A DNA stretch of 64,000 nucleotides. Origin: Rahnella aceris (lineage in GTDB: Bacteria; Pseudomonadota; Gammaproteobacteria; Enterobacterales; Enterobacteriaceae). Under the pieces are notes generated by a model, which was not told the DNA's origin, ran no database searches, and saw only the letters and a program-made list of their open reading frames with translations. Shown here one piece after another: positions 41,034 through 51,016 of this stretch (position 1 is the stretch's first letter; each line of letters begins with the position of its first letter). Made by a program: the position numbers and the translations under genes. The stretch spans positions 930,001 to 994,000 of the forward strand of contig NZ_JAADJV010000001.1 of NCBI RefSeq assembly GCF_011684115.1, given 5' to 3'.

Positions 41034-41996
41034 ATGCGTCTTAGTACCAATATGATTTACAACCAAAACATGAATGCGGTACTGGATGGTCAGAACCGCT
41101 TCCAGGCGACCGGTTTACAGTTGTCGACCGGCAGCAAAGTGAGCAAGCCTTCGGATGACCCGCTGGCGGCGTCGCAGGCGGTGCTGGTACGGCAGGCGCA
41201 ATCGGAGAACAGCCAGTTTTCCGTGGCCCGTACCTTTGCTAACCAGAGTATGAGTCAGGAAGAGTCGATTTTAAGCAGCGTGACCTCGACCATTCAGGAT
41301 GCACAGACGTTGATCGTTCAGGCCGGTGACGGTTCTTTAAGCGATGACGACCGTTCTTCTCTGGCGACTAAACTGGACAGCCTGAAATCGCAACTGGTGA
41401 ACCTGGCGAACAGCACCGACGGTAACGGCCGCTTCATCTTCGCCGGTTACAAAAGTGATACTCCGCCTTATACGCAGGACGCCACAACGGGTGCGGTAAC
41501 CTATTCCGGGGGCACGACGTCTATTACTCAGCAGGTTGATACCAGTCGTACCATGACCATCAACCATACCGGTAACCAGATTTTTAATGCCTTAACCGGT
41601 GATGCGAAAGCCGAACCGGACGGTTCTCCGAGCGAATCAGATTTATTCAAAACCATCGACGGTGCGCTGACTGCGCTGAGAACGCCATCGGCGGATAACA
41701 CCACGGATACGCAATACACCGATGCCATCGATAAAGCCAACCGTGGCCTGAGTAACTCACTCAACAACGTGCTTTCCGTGCGTTCAGAGTTGGGTACGCA
41801 GATGTCCGAACTGGATAATCTCGATACACTGGGCGACAACCGTGATGTATCGAACTCGACCAAACTCAGTAATCTGGTCGATACCGAATGGACCTCAGCA
41901 ATTTCGACCTACACCTTGCAGCAGGTTGCGCTTCAGGCATCCTATAAGACCTACAGCGCCATGCAGGGTATGTCACTGTTCCAGATGAATTCGTAA
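41034..41996 (+). CDS. flgL: Flagellar hook-filament junction protein FlgL
   Basis: HAP3, second junction layer, a flagellin-related protein of 320 residues. N-terminal MRLSTNMIYNQNMNAVLDGQ, LQLSTGSKVSKPSDDPLAASQAV and the C-terminal helix SYKTYSAMQGMSLFQMN are typical. AAGGA precedes the ATG. Last flagellar gene in this block; flagellin and fli genes are not in the window. Confidence 0.97.
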   Translation: MRLSTNMIYNQNMNAVLDGQNRFQATGLQLSTGSKVSKPSDDPLAASQAVLVRQAQSENSQFSVARTFANQSMSQEESILSSVTSTIQDAQTLIVQAGDGSLSDDDRSSLATKLDSLKSQLVNLANSTDGNGRFIFAGYKSDTPPYTQDATTGAVTYSGGTTSITQQVDTSRTMTINHTGNQIFNALTGDAKAEPDGSPSESDLFKTIDGALTALRTPSADNTTDTQYTDAIDKANRGLSNSLNNVLSVRSELGTQMSELDNLDTLGDNRDVSNSTKLSNLVDTEWTSAISTYTLQQVALQASYKTYSAMQGMSLFQMNS

Positions 41997-42004
41997 TACT
42001 CTCC

Positions 42005-42024
42005 GGCGCGTAAGTTTACGCGCC
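42005..42024 (+). terminator. Hairpin after flgL
   Basis: GGCGCGTAA/TTACGCGCC perfect stem, 8 bases after the flgL stop, without a T-run. Probable 3' end or decay barrier of flgKL. Confidence 0.45.
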
Positions 42025-42179
42025 AGGCTCCATCTCTTCGTTATCGCTGCCTGTCTGCTTTTACGGCAGACCGGCAGATTCTTTTCTGACTGTACTTAAA
42101 CCGGGTACTTTCAGCTTTGTATGTCACTTTTTCTAAGGTTTAAGTGACATACACTTTTTCCTCGTCCTGCTTCAAATTG

Positions 42180-42290
42180 TCTCTGCGTTGGCTGCCTTCG
42201 TTCACCCCAGTCACTTACTTATTGTAAGCTCCCGGGGATTCGCTCAGTTGCCGCCTTGATACAATCCGAACCCGTTAGAGGAATCTGTGC
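42180..42290. repeat. Enterobacterial intergenic palindromic repeat
   Basis: Contains CTTCGTTCACCCCAGTCACT, TATTGTAAGCTCCCGGGGAT and TTGCCGCCTTGATACAATCC, a better-kept relative of the 22575-22725 copy. Fills most of the gap between flgL and yohK. It resembles repeats spread through Yersiniaceae intergenic regions. Confidence 0.55.
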
Positions 42291-42300
42291 CCGTTATGGG

Positions 42301-42996
42301 TTAATGACCGAAGAGGGCGAGAAGGACGGGGAACAGGAACGGGGCGAGCAGGGAGGTGATGATGCCGCAAATCACAAGCGCCAGTGAACTGAATGCGCCT
42401 TCCTGATAATCCATTTCTGCACAGCGGGCGGTACCCAGTGCGTGTGATGCGGTACCCATCGCCAGCCCGCGTGAGGCTTTGGTGGTGATCTTCAGAACAT
42501 TCAAAATCGTATGACCAAAGACCGCGCCGAGGATGCCGACGAAAATCACGCACACGGCGCTGATGGCCGGAATACCATTGATCGACTGCGCGGTGGCCAT
42601 GGCAATCGGCGTGGTGACGGATTTCGGTAATACCGATGCGGCAATTTGCGGCGTTGCTCCCATCCATAATGCAATCGCGGTGCCGCTCACCATCGCCACC
42701 ACGCTGCCGATAAAACAGATACTGATGATGGATTTCCAGCGGGCGCGGATCTGATGCAGTTGCTCGTACAAGGGAAACGCCAGCGCCACGACGGCGGGTT
42801 GCAGCAGATCATTGAGGATCTTGCTGCCCGCGAAATAGCGCGCGTAAGGGATATGGGTGACCAGCAACAGCGGAATGATCACCACCATCGACATCAGCAG
42901 CGGGTTGAGCAGCGGCATTTTGAGTTTAATAGCGAGCTTACGGGTGGCGAAAAACACCACCAGCGTCAGCGGCAGCGACCACAATATATCAATCAT
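42301..42996 (-). CDS. yohK: LrgB-family membrane protein YohK
   Basis: Inner-membrane protein of the LrgB/CidB family, 231 residues, same as E. coli YohK. Multiple hydrophobic helices and the conserved segments [29 protein letters not shown] and [10 protein letters not shown]. LrgAB-type pairs are linked to murein hydrolase export and to uptake of small organic acids; the role in enterics is unsettled. Overlaps yohJ by 8 bases. Confidence 0.93.
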   Translation of the reverse strand: MIDILWSLPLTLVVFFATRKLAIKLKMPLLNPLLMSMVVIIPLLLVTHIPYARYFAGSKILNDLLQPAVVALAFPLYEQLHQIRARWKSIISICFIGSVVAMVSGTAIALWMGATPQIAASVLPKSVTTPIAMATAQSINGIPAISAVCVIFVGILGAVFGHTILNVLKITTKASRGLAMGTASHALGTARCAEMDYQEGAFSSLALVICGIITSLLAPFLFPVLLALFGH

Positions 42997-43393
42997 TTTT
43001 ATCCTCCGCTTTATCCGTCACCGCACCGCGTTCGCCATGGATATAGTGGGAACAGTAGGCGACAACCAGCAATACAATCAGGGTACTGACCAGACACGAC
43101 ACCACCAGCGGCCCGAACTGCGTGCGCAGTTGCTCGTAATAATTCATGACCCCGACGCCGATAGGGACGAACAGTAACGCCATATAGCGAATCAGAACAT
43201 TACAGCCCGGTTTGACCCATTTGAACGGCAGAATTTGGGTTGAAAGCAAACCAAACAGGATCAGCATGCCGATGATGCTGCCGGGAATGGTGAGCGGTAA
43301 AAGAGATGAAATCGCATTCCCGGCGAATAAACAGAGATAAATCAGAATAAACGCCCGAACATATTGGAATACCAGAGAGATTGCGGTGCTCAT
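42989..43393 (-). CDS. yohJ: LrgA/CidA-family holin-like protein YohJ
   Basis: Partner of YohK, 134 residues (E. coli 132), with four predicted membrane helices and the family core [30 protein letters not shown]. First gene of the minus-strand pair; GGGTG lies upstream of the ATG. Confidence 0.93.
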   Translation of the reverse strand: MSTAISLVFQYVRAFILIYLCLFAGNAISSLLPLTIPGSIIGMLILFGLLSTQILPFKWVKPGCNVLIRYMALLFVPIGVGVMNYYEQLRTQFGPLVVSCLVSTLIVLLVVAYCSHYIHGERGAVTDKAEDKND

Positions 43394-43753
43394 GGTGTAT
43401 CACCCAGTTGAATAATGTATTCATCATACAATTAAGATGTGATCTGCGCCACAAAACGGAGTATGAAATTTAGGAATGAAGTGTATTCCAAAATGGCGTT
43501 TGGTAAACGGGGAAAATACGGATTGTGGGTTGCGGGCGATTCAGAAAGCTTGCTGAATGAGAGGTTCCAGTCTGTCGCGGTGATACCTGAAACATAGCCA
43601 GCGAGCGGAGCGCTGGTTGAAAAAGCGAAGGGAGATCCGGGAGGGAGAAAGCACTTCTCCCTCCCGGGCGGTTTCGGCGCAGCGCGTCAAATGAGCACTG
43701 CGGGTAAGAAACCGAAATATTCCCGGTCTTAAGAAATACTAAATTTGCCAGTC
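43394..43753. other. Hairpin-rich intergenic region
   Basis: Between yohJ and the ABC ATPase. It holds CCAGCG-N7-CGCTGG near 43600 and a strong perfect 13-bp stem CCGGGAGGGAGAA (43637-43649)/TTCTCCCTCCCGG (43655-43667). The strong stem is at the 3' side of the ABC operon and may end its transcript or be a dispersed element. No gene seen. Confidence 0.5.
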
Positions 43754-44599
43754 TTAAAGCACCTTCTCCAGGAAAGCCTGGGTTCTGGCATGAACCGGCC
43801 GTTCCAGCACCTGTGCGGCAGCGCCGCTTTCAACCACGCGACCATCCACCATAAACACCACCTGATCCGCTACCTGGCGCGCGAAGCCGATTTCATGGGT
43901 GACGACCACCAGCGTGACGCCCGACTGCGCCAGCTTTTTAATCACATCCAGCACTTCGCCAACCAGTTCGGGATCGAGGGCTGACGTCGGTTCATCAAAC
44001 AGCATGACTTTAGGATTCAGCGCCAGCGCACGGGCGATGGCGATGCGCTGCTGCTGTCCGCCGGACAAATGACGTGGCCATGCGTGCGCTTTTTCGCGCA
44101 GACCGACCGTGTCGAGCAGTTCACAGGCACGGGCGATGGCGTTTTTGCGGCTCAGCAGACCGTGAACCACCGGCGCTTCGATGATGTTATCCAGCACCGT
44201 CATGTGCGGGAATAAATTGAAATTCTGAAAAACGTAACCGACATGTGTGCGTTGTTTGAGGATGGCGCGCTCTTTCAGTTCATACAGCGTATCGCCTTTG
44301 CGGCGGTAGCCGATGTAATCGCCGTCAATCTGAATAAAACCTTCGTCGACGCGCTCAAGATGGTTAATCGTGCGCAGCAGGGTCGATTTCCCCGAGCCGG
44401 ACGGGCCGAGGATCACGGTCACGGTGCCCGGTTCGATGCGCAGACTCACGTTATCCAGCGCTTTGTGCGCGCCGTAGTATTTGCTCAAATTATTGATTTC
44501 GATGCGCCCGACGGTAGCAGCCTGAGGTTTGCGTGGAAACAGCTGCTCAACAGGCGCTTCCTGCGGGCGGTTAACGAATAAATCAAAGGCTTCTGACAT
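43754..44599 (-). CDS. Polar amino-acid ABC transporter ATPase
   Basis: Cytoplasmic ATPase, 281 residues, GlnQ/HisP/TcyN type. Walker A LGPSGSGKST, Q-loop VFQNFNLFPHMTVLDN, signature LSGGQQQRIAIARAL, Walker B VMLFDEPTSALDPE and switch His (VVTHEIGFAR) are all intact. An N-terminal 30-residue extension precedes the ATPase core. Last gene of permease-GNAT-SBP operon; resembles YxeO/TcyN of the Bacillus S-substituted cysteine operons. Confidence 0.93.
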   Translation of the reverse strand: MSEAFDLFVNRPQEAPVEQLFPRKPQAATVGRIEINNLSKYYGAHKALDNVSLRIEPGTVTVILGPSGSGKSTLLRTINHLERVDEGFIQIDGDYIGYRRKGDTLYELKERAILKQRTHVGYVFQNFNLFPHMTVLDNIIEAPVVHGLLSRKNAIARACELLDTVGLREKAHAWPRHLSGGQQQRIAIARALALNPKVMLFDEPTSALDPELVGEVLDVIKKLAQSGVTLVVVTHEIGFARQVADQVVFMVDGRVVESGAAAQVLERPVHARTQAFLEKVL

Positions 44600-44614
44600 A
44601 GTGCTTTCCCTTTA

Positions 44615-45532
44615 TTAAGAACGGGCGACGCGCCACTGACGCAGGCGCTGCAAGGGTGTCGGCGCGACCTGACGCACGGTGCCGCGGGAGAAATAGCGTT
44701 CGACGTAATACTGCAAAACCGACAGCACGGTGGTGATCAGCAGATACCAGATGGTGGCGACCATCAGCAGCGGGATCACCTGCTGTGTGCGGTTGTAAAT
44801 CACCTGCACGGTGTAAAACAGTTCCGGCATCGACAGGACGTAAACAATCGATGTGCCTTTCGCCAGGCTGATCACTTCGTTAAAACCGGTCGGCAGAATT
44901 GAACGTAACGCCTGCGGCAAAATGATGCGGAAGGTCCGGCGGTAGGCCGGTAATCCCAGCGCGGCCGCAGCTTCATGCTGGCCGTGTTCTACCCCTAAAA
45001 TCCCGCCGCGAATGATCTCGGCGGTATAGGCCGACTGCACCAGCGACAGACCGAGCACGGCAACGGAAAACTGATCCAGCAAATCCACCGTCGGGGTACT
45101 GAAAAAGGAAATCGTGGTGAACGGAATGCCGAGCGAAAGGTTGTCGTAGAGATAGGAAAAGTTGTAGAGAATGATCAGCACCAGCAACAACGGCAGGGAA
45201 CGGAACAGCCAGATATACCCCCAGGCCAGTGCGTTCAGTAGATAGGATTTCGACAGGCGGGCGAGGGCCAGTGCCGTGCCGAAAATCACCCCAAAAAGGG
45301 TGCCCAGCAGCGTGAGCAACAGGGTTTTGCCAAGCCCGGACAGGATCACCGGATCAAAAAACCACTGACGAAATACGCCCCATTCCCAGCGGGAATTCGT
45401 GGCAATCGACTGGATGATGCCCAGCAGAATAAACGCCGAAAAAACCGCACCGGCAAGACGCCACGGATAGCGCGCGGGCACCACTTTCAGCGGCGGATGA
45501 TTCACAGATGAAGGGGCATTTTCGCTCATCAT
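44615..45532 (-). CDS. Polar amino-acid ABC transporter permease
   Basis: Inner-membrane permease, 305 residues, HisM/GlnP family. The EAA loop is visible (GQHEAAAALGLPAYRRTFRIILPQALRSILPTGFNEVISLAKGTS). A single permease gene implies a homodimer. It has a cytoplasmic N-terminus of about 25 residues. 15 bases upstream of the ATPase gene. Start MMSEN could be either of the two Met codons. Confidence 0.93.
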   Translation of the reverse strand: MMSENAPSSVNHPPLKVVPARYPWRLAGAVFSAFILLGIIQSIATNSRWEWGVFRQWFFDPVILSGLGKTLLLTLLGTLFGVIFGTALALARLSKSYLLNALAWGYIWLFRSLPLLLVLIILYNFSYLYDNLSLGIPFTTISFFSTPTVDLLDQFSVAVLGLSLVQSAYTAEIIRGGILGVEHGQHEAAAALGLPAYRRTFRIILPQALRSILPTGFNEVISLAKGTSIVYVLSMPELFYTVQVIYNRTQQVIPLLMVATIWYLLITTVLSVLQYYVERYFSRGTVRQVAPTPLQRLRQWRVARS

Positions 45533-45544
45533 TTTCTCTTTCTG

Positions 45545-46060
45545 TTACGTTGCAGATGACGTGACCGGCACGTCCGCCTTCAGCGTTTTGGTAAACGGCA
45601 GGCGCCCGTCATACGGTGGCCGGGAATAGACCTCCGGATCGAGGCGGGTGTCGAATTGCGGCTGATAACCGTGGGATAAATACAATCCGACCGCTTCGGG
45701 CTGGCGGAATCCGGTGGTGAGAAATACCCGCCGGTAACCGTACGCGGCTGCGCGACGTTCCAGTTCATGCAGGATTTTTTGTGCCAGTCCCTGACGGCGC
45801 AGCGCGCGGTGAGTCCAGATGCGTTTGAGTTCGGCAGTCTGCTCGTCGTAGCGTTTGTACGCGCCCATTGCAATGGGCGCGCCGTTTCTCAGCAGAACAA
45901 TGAAGGTGCCATCGGGCGCGGAAAACACGCTGTCATCTTCCGGCGGCTGGCTCGAGAAGAAATCGCCGTAACGGTCGCGGTATTCACCGAATAATCCTTC
46001 GATGACCGGCGCAATCAGCGGGTCTTCCGGCACGGTCTGAATGAAAATATCTTCGCTCAT
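45545..46060 (-). CDS. GNAT-family N-acetyltransferase
   Basis: 171 residues with the GNAT acetyl-CoA site (RIWTHRALRRQGLAQKILHELERRA) and the motif GYRRVFLTTGFRQPEAVGLYLSHGYQPQ. It lies between transporter permease and binding-protein genes, as YxeL and YtmI do in Bacillus, where it N-acetylates S-substituted cysteines. The same role is inferred here from context; substrate not proven. Confidence 0.88.
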   Translation of the reverse strand: MSEDIFIQTVPEDPLIAPVIEGLFGEYRDRYGDFFSSQPPEDDSVFSAPDGTFIVLLRNGAPIAMGAYKRYDEQTAELKRIWTHRALRRQGLAQKILHELERRAAAYGYRRVFLTTGFRQPEAVGLYLSHGYQPQFDTRLDPEVYSRPPYDGRLPFTKTLKADVPVTSSAT

Positions 46061-46075
46061 CGTTTCTGCTCCTGA

Positions 46076-47008
46076 TCAGTCGCCCAGCCCCGGCGGGTTA
46101 ATTTCAGAGTGATCGATTTTCTCGACGCTTTCGCCCCAGCGGTCCAGCACTTTGATATACGCTCCGCTGGCAATGGCGCTGTTCAGCGACGCCTGCACGG
46201 CATCCACCAGGCCATTCCCTTTTTTCAGCGTCACCGCGATATTGGCGGTTTTCGGCCAGCCGCCCGGCACCGTGCCGACCAGTTTGGTTTTGCCGGTCAG
46301 CAACGCTTTATACGCGCCGGTGACGTTCGGGCCGAACGTGGCATCGGCGCGACCGGACTGGATAGCCAGCGTCGCGGCAGCGTCATCGGTGACATATTGC
46401 GGTTTCAGCGCCGGTAATCCTTTGGCCTGATTCTCTTTGTCCCACGCCAGCAACACGGCTTCCTGATTGGTGCCGGAGCCGACAATAATGCGTTTACCGG
46501 CGATATCGGGTGCGGATTTTATCGAGGTGATTTTGCTGTCACTTTTCACATAGAAACCGAGGGTATCTTCGCGGTAGGTGGCGAAATCAAATTTAGTTTT
46601 GCGGTCTTTGGTGACGGTAATGTTGTAGATGGCCGCGTCGTATTTCCCCGACGTCACGCCCAGCGGCCAGTCTTCCCACGAAGCCGGCACCACTTTGAGT
46701 TTCAGGCCTAAACCGTCGGCGACCAGACGGGCGATATCCGCCTCGCTGCCGATCACGGTTTTATTGTCACGGGCGTACAGCCCGAAGGGTGGGGCGCTGC
46801 CGAGCACAGCCAGCGCCACGGTCAGCGTACCCGGTTCGACAAACTTAAAGTTGGCCGGGATTTTTGCCACGGCTTCCGGGCTTTTCGGTGTATTCACCGG
46901 CGTTTCATTGGCAATCAGATCAATACCTGGCGCGGCGTATGCCGCTGATGAAAAACTTAATATTGCCGCGATGGCGGTGGCTGTGATGGTTACGCTATGT
47001 TTCATCAT
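46076..47008 (-). CDS. Polar amino-acid ABC transporter substrate-binding protein
   Basis: Periplasmic binding protein, 310 residues, with a signal peptide ending AYA (MMKHSVTITATAIAAILSFSSAAYA). SBP family 3 features: LGLKLKVVPASWEDWPLGVTSGKYDAAI and GTNQEAVL. First gene of the four-gene transporter operon, GNAT 15 bases downstream. Likely ligand a cysteine derivative, by context. Confidence 0.92.
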   Translation of the reverse strand: MMKHSVTITATAIAAILSFSSAAYAAPGIDLIANETPVNTPKSPEAVAKIPANFKFVEPGTLTVALAVLGSAPPFGLYARDNKTVIGSEADIARLVADGLGLKLKVVPASWEDWPLGVTSGKYDAAIYNITVTKDRKTKFDFATYREDTLGFYVKSDSKITSIKSAPDIAGKRIIVGSGTNQEAVLLAWDKENQAKGLPALKPQYVTDDAAATLAIQSGRADATFGPNVTGAYKALLTGKTKLVGTVPGGWPKTANIAVTLKKGNGLVDAVQASLNSAIASGAYIKVLDRWGESVEKIDHSEINPPGLGD

Positions 47009-47156
47009 TATTATTTTTACCCTGCATTCTTATTTTAAGTGGTGATGACCGTGAGGTGACGCTTTCACTATTCCCGAGAGTTACAGGGATGTAAAACAAC
47101 AAAATTAAATAATCAAAGAGATAAAGTGGAAATACATTGCGCCGAAAATTTTGCAC

Positions 47157-47180
47157 GAAAAATGCCCGGAATATCCGGGC
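47157..47180 (-). terminator. Intrinsic terminator of the amidohydrolase gene
   Basis: On the minus strand GCCCGGA-TAT-TCCGGGC followed by a T-run (47158-47162), about 30 bases after the stop at 47210. It separates this gene from the ABC operon, which needs its own promoter in 47009-47156. Confidence 0.75.
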
Positions 47181-47209
47181 GTGAGGAAATAAAGTCAGGT
47201 ATGAAAAGG

Positions 47210-48394
47210 TTATTTTCCGGTTAATTCACTCAGCGCTTTTTCTGCCAGTTGCTGGAAATAATTCGCCGCCGGGTAAATAGCCGACTCATCAGGATTAAAT
47301 TGCGGATGATGCAAGCCGAAATCGCTGGCAGAGCCGATGCTGACAAACGCACCCGGCACATGATGCAGATAAAATGCAAAATCCTCTCCACCCATTTGTG
47401 CCTGCGCCACTTGCGCGTTATAGCCAAATTCCGCAGCGGCCTGTAAGGCAAAGTCTGCCCAGCGCGGTGTATTCACCACCGCTGGCGGCCCGCCAAACCA
47501 GTGCAGTTCGGCCTTCGCCCCCAGCGCATCTGCCACCCCGGTAATCACCTTGCGGATCCGCTGAGGGATTTGCTCGCGGATCCCGTTGCTGTAGGTGCGC
47601 ACCGTGCCTTCCAGTTCCACGGTTTGGGGTAATACGTTCCAGGTGTTGCCGCCTTCAATACGGGTGACGCTGACTACCGCCGCCTCCTGAGCGCTGACGT
47701 TGCGGCTGACTACCGTTTGCAGCGCGGTCACAATGTGGCTGGCGGTGACAATGCTGTCGGTACCTTCTTCCGGATGTGCGGCGTGCGCGCCTTTGCCGGT
47801 CACGGTTATCTGGAAGCGGTCCACATTGGCATAAAATGCGCCGCCTTTTGTCTCAAAGGTGCCGACCGGCAGTTCTGGCGCATTATGCAGGCCGAAAATC
47901 GCATCAACGTTTTCCAGTGCACCGGCTTTAATCAGTTGCGACGCACCGCCAAACCGTTCTTCAGCAGGCTGGAAAAACAACCGTACGCGGCCCGGTAGCT
48001 GGTCTTCCCTTGCTTTAAGCAGATGGGCCGCGCCGAGAATAACAGAGGTATGAAAATCGTGGCCGCAGGCGTGCATCACGCCGGGTTGTTGCGAACTGAA
48101 CGGCACACCGGAGGCTTCTTCAATCGGCAGGGCATCGATGTCACCGCGCAGGGCAACAACCGGGCCGTGTTCCGGGCCAATTTCAGCCACCACACCGGTT
48201 TTCAGCCCGAGCGATAAAATGCGGATCCCGGCAGCATTCAGCCATTGGGTAATCTTTTGCGTGGTCACAAATTCCTGATTGGATAATTCAGGATGCTGAT
48301 GTAATTCACGGCGATAAGCGATGAGTTGTTCTTCCAGTCCTGTCTCATGTCGGGGGGCAATGCTATTCGTTTCTTCGGCAAGTGAAATGCTCAT
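47210..48394 (-). CDS. M20-family amidohydrolase (N-acyl amino acid deacylase)
   Basis: 394 residues, YxeP/HipO type. The di-metal site residues are visible in HACGHDFHTSVILGAA, PAEE and GGEDFAFYL; a lid/dimerisation domain is in the middle (about 195-310). Probably removes the N-acetyl group at the end of the pathway to release cysteine, as the Bacillus counterpart does. Divergent from the monooxygenase genes, with which it shares a 230-base control region. Confidence 0.92.
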   Translation of the reverse strand: MSISLAEETNSIAPRHETGLEEQLIAYRRELHQHPELSNQEFVTTQKITQWLNAAGIRILSLGLKTGVVAEIGPEHGPVVALRGDIDALPIEEASGVPFSSQQPGVMHACGHDFHTSVILGAAHLLKAREDQLPGRVRLFFQPAEERFGGASQLIKAGALENVDAIFGLHNAPELPVGTFETKGGAFYANVDRFQITVTGKGAHAAHPEEGTDSIVTASHIVTALQTVVSRNVSAQEAAVVSVTRIEGGNTWNVLPQTVELEGTVRTYSNGIREQIPQRIRKVITGVADALGAKAELHWFGGPPAVVNTPRWADFALQAAAEFGYNAQVAQAQMGGEDFAFYLHHVPGAFVSIGSASDFGLHHPQFNPDESAIYPAANYFQQLAEKALSELTGK

Positions 48395-48624
48395 GGCGAA
48401 ATAACCTTATTGTCTGAAAATGATTGTTACCCAAATGTAGCGCTTCATTTCATGCTAGTCAGACAGAAGCCAATCACTAAATACTCAGTCGCTATAATTT
48501 ATAGTCGTTTTGCACAGTGGCCTGCATAGCAAAATACTGACTATAGAAACGTGTTTTTATTATTTAGCTTTGAACTTATTTCGTGGAACTCTTTTTATCA
48601 CAACGGATAAAAAGGGATGCGCAG
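48395..48624. promoter_or_regulatory. Divergent control region of the sulfur-type operons
   Basis: AT-rich gap between the amidohydrolase and monooxygenase genes. It contains a palindrome CTATAA-T-TTATAG (48492-48504) and CAGTCGC/GACTATAG segments repeated around it. This is a suitable place for a LysR-type activator such as CysB or Cbl, but no site can be assigned without data. Exact promoters not resolved. Confidence 0.4.
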
Positions 48625-49611
48625 GTGAATTACCGACTGAGTTTATTAGATCAAAGCCCGATCAATGACGGGCAGACCGCTGCGCAGGCGCTAGACGCCA
48701 CGCTGACTTTTGCGCTGGCAGCAGAAAAACTGGGCTATCACCGTTTATGGGTGTCAGAACATCACGATACTGAAAAGCTGGCCGGTAGCTCGCCGGAAGT
48801 GTTGATCGCCTGGCTGCTGGCGCGCACTTCCCGGCTGCGGATCGGCTCCGGCGGTGTGATGCTGCAACATTACAGCCCGTTTAAAGTGGCAGAGAATTTC
48901 CATCTGTTGTCATCACTGGCGCCGGATCGCGTGGATATCGGCATCGGCAAAGCGCCCGGTGGTTTACCCCTGTCAACCAAAGCGCTGCGTGCCCACGCAC
49001 CGGCCGAATCATCGCCTGGTTTCCCGGCGCAGTTACAGCAACTGACACATTATCTCACGCATCTGGATGACCATCTGGCGGGCACAGAAGCCCGTGCGTT
49101 GCCGCGTCCGCCGGTGGCACCGCAGCGATTTTTACTCGGTGCCAGCAAAGAAAGCGCGCGTCTGGCCGCGTCACTGGGCTGGAACTTTGTCTTCGCCGGT
49201 TTTATCAATGCTTCAGCGCAAGTGATGACCGAATCGGTGCTGGCCTTCCACGAATATTCCGCCGGACAAGGGCAGGCGCTGGTCAGTCTGGCGGCCCTGG
49301 CGGCACAAACCCGCGAGCAGGCCGCTGAACTGGTGACCGGCCAGCATAATTTTCGCGTCACGCTGGGCGACCGGCACGTTACGGTGGGTTCCCGAGAACA
49401 GGCTGAAGCCTTTGTGCGGCAGTCAGGTGCGACGCAATACCAGATCGAACAGCAGCAAATCAGCGTGCTGCACGGCACGCCGGGCGATATCCACGAGCAA
49501 CTGCGCGATATTCAGCGCCGCCTGTGCGTGAACGAATTTGTTATTCACACTCCACTGACTGAAGCCGGTGTGCGGCTGAAGTCCATCGAATTGCTGGCTG
49601 GCCAGCTTTAA
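48625..49611 (+). CDS. Luciferase-like FMN monooxygenase, MsnO8/YtmO type
   Basis: 328 residues from GTG 48625 (preceded by AAGGGA), chosen because the family begins xxYRLSLLDQSPI; a GTG at 48583 would add 14 non-conserved residues. The bacterial luciferase fold core WVSEHHDTEKLAGSSPEVL and IGSGGVMLQHYSP is present. By context it is the homologue of the small YtmO (CmoO)-type monooxygenase in Bacillus S-substituted cysteine operons. Followed after 9 bases by the second monooxygenase. Confidence 0.88.
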   Translation: MNYRLSLLDQSPINDGQTAAQALDATLTFALAAEKLGYHRLWVSEHHDTEKLAGSSPEVLIAWLLARTSRLRIGSGGVMLQHYSPFKVAENFHLLSSLAPDRVDIGIGKAPGGLPLSTKALRAHAPAESSPGFPAQLQQLTHYLTHLDDHLAGTEARALPRPPVAPQRFLLGASKESARLAASLGWNFVFAGFINASAQVMTESVLAFHEYSAGQGQALVSLAALAAQTREQAAELVTGQHNFRVTLGDRHVTVGSREQAEAFVRQSGATQYQIEQQQISVLHGTPGDIHEQLRDIQRRLCVNEFVIHTPLTEAGVRLKSIELLAGQL

Positions 49612-49620
49612 GGAGATTTC

Positions 49621-50958
49621 ATGAGCCATTCAAAAAGTATCAAGCTGGGTCTGATGTTGCACGGTGCCGGCGGCCACATGAATTCGTGGCGTCACGAAAA
49701 AGCGCCTGCGGATGCCAGTGTCAATTTCCCCTATTTCCGTGATTTAGCCTTGCGCGCCGAAGCGGCTGGTTTTGATTTCCTGTTTGTGGCCGACGGATTA
49801 CACATCAACGAAAAATCACTGCCGCATTTCCTCAACCGTTTCGAACCTGTCGCGTTGCTGTCTGCGCTGGCTTCGGCCACCCACAGCATCGGGCTGGCAG
49901 GCACTATTTCAACTTCGTACAGCGATCCCTTTACCGTCGCACGTCAGCTGGCGTCAATAGATAACATCAGTCAGGGACGGGCGGGCTGGAACGTGGTGAC
50001 TTCGCCGCTGGCCGGTTCGGCGAAAAACTTCGGCAAAGACCATCCTGAACATGCGCTGCGCTATCAGATTGCCGAAGAATACATCAGCGTGGTGCAGGGA
50101 CTGTGGGATTCGTGGGAAGACGGCGCGTTTGTGCGTGACCGCGAAAGTGGTGTGTTCTTCGACGCGGCGAAGCTGCATAAACTGAATCATCAGGGACAGT
50201 TTTTCTCGGTCGAAGGGCCGCTGAATATCCAGCGTTCACCGCAAGGGCAGCCGGTGATTTTCCAGGCTGGCGCGTCGGATGCCGGTATCGCGCTGGCAGG
50301 TAAATCTGCCGATGCCGTTTTCACTAACGCCCGGACGCTGGAAGAAGCGCAGGAATATTCGGCAAAATTACAGGCACAGGTCAGCAAAAATGGCCGCCAT
50401 CCGGTGGGGATTTTCCCTGGCATCAGCCCGATTGTCGGCAAAACCGAAGAGGAAGCCGAGGCCAAATATCAGTATCTTCTGTCGCTGTTGTCACTTGACG
50501 ATGCGCTGGCCTATCTCGGGCGATTCTTCGATCACCATGATTTCAGCCAGTATCCGCCGGACGGCCCGTTCCCTGAACTGGGCGATTTAGGCCAAAACAC
50601 TTTCCGCTCCACCACCGACAGCATCAAGAAGCTGGCGCGGGAGGAAAACCTGACGCTGCGTGAAGTGGCGTATCAGACCACGCTGCCGCGCGGCGAATTC
50701 TTCGGCACGCCTGAGCAGGTCGCCGACCAGTTGATCCGCTGGGTGGAAGAGGGCGGTGCCAGCGGATTCATCATCAGCGGACCGGTACTGACCGAAGCGC
50801 TGGACGACATTACCCGGCTGGTGTTACCGGTGCTGGAAGCCCGTGGCTACTGGCATCCCTCGCAGGCAACGACGTTGCGTGAGCGCCTGAATATTCCGTT
50901 CAAAACCAACCGTTATAGCGTGCAGGAAACCCGCCGCGAGACAGTGAACGAAAAATAG
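49621..50958 (+). CDS. FMN-dependent monooxygenase, NtaA/SnaA/YtnJ family
   Basis: 445 residues, the usual length for the family that includes nitrilotriacetate monooxygenase component A and Bacillus YxeK/YtnJ (CmoJ). [21 protein letters not shown] and [20 protein letters not shown] are typical. It uses reduced flavin from a separate reductase, not encoded here. Likely acts on N-acetyl S-substituted cysteine, cleaving the C-S bond, by analogy. Confidence 0.92.
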   Translation: MSHSKSIKLGLMLHGAGGHMNSWRHEKAPADASVNFPYFRDLALRAEAAGFDFLFVADGLHINEKSLPHFLNRFEPVALLSALASATHSIGLAGTISTSYSDPFTVARQLASIDNISQGRAGWNVVTSPLAGSAKNFGKDHPEHALRYQIAEEYISVVQGLWDSWEDGAFVRDRESGVFFDAAKLHKLNHQGQFFSVEGPLNIQRSPQGQPVIFQAGASDAGIALAGKSADAVFTNARTLEEAQEYSAKLQAQVSKNGRHPVGIFPGISPIVGKTEEEAEAKYQYLLSLLSLDDALAYLGRFFDHHDFSQYPPDGPFPELGDLGQNTFRSTTDSIKKLAREENLTLREVAYQTTLPRGEFFGTPEQVADQLIRWVEEGGASGFIISGPVLTEALDDITRLVLPVLEARGYWHPSQATTLRERLNIPFKTNRYSVQETRRETVNEK

Positions 50959-50985
50959 TTACAACATACTCATGCTGTATCACAG

Positions 50986-51016
50986 GCCCGCTCCGGTAAC
51001 TCCGGGCGGGCTTTTT
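50986..51016 (+). terminator. Intrinsic terminator after the monooxygenase operon
   Basis: GCCCGC-T-CCGG pairs with CCGGGCGGGC around TAACT, with one bulged base, followed by TTTTT at 51012-51016. Confidence 0.85.
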
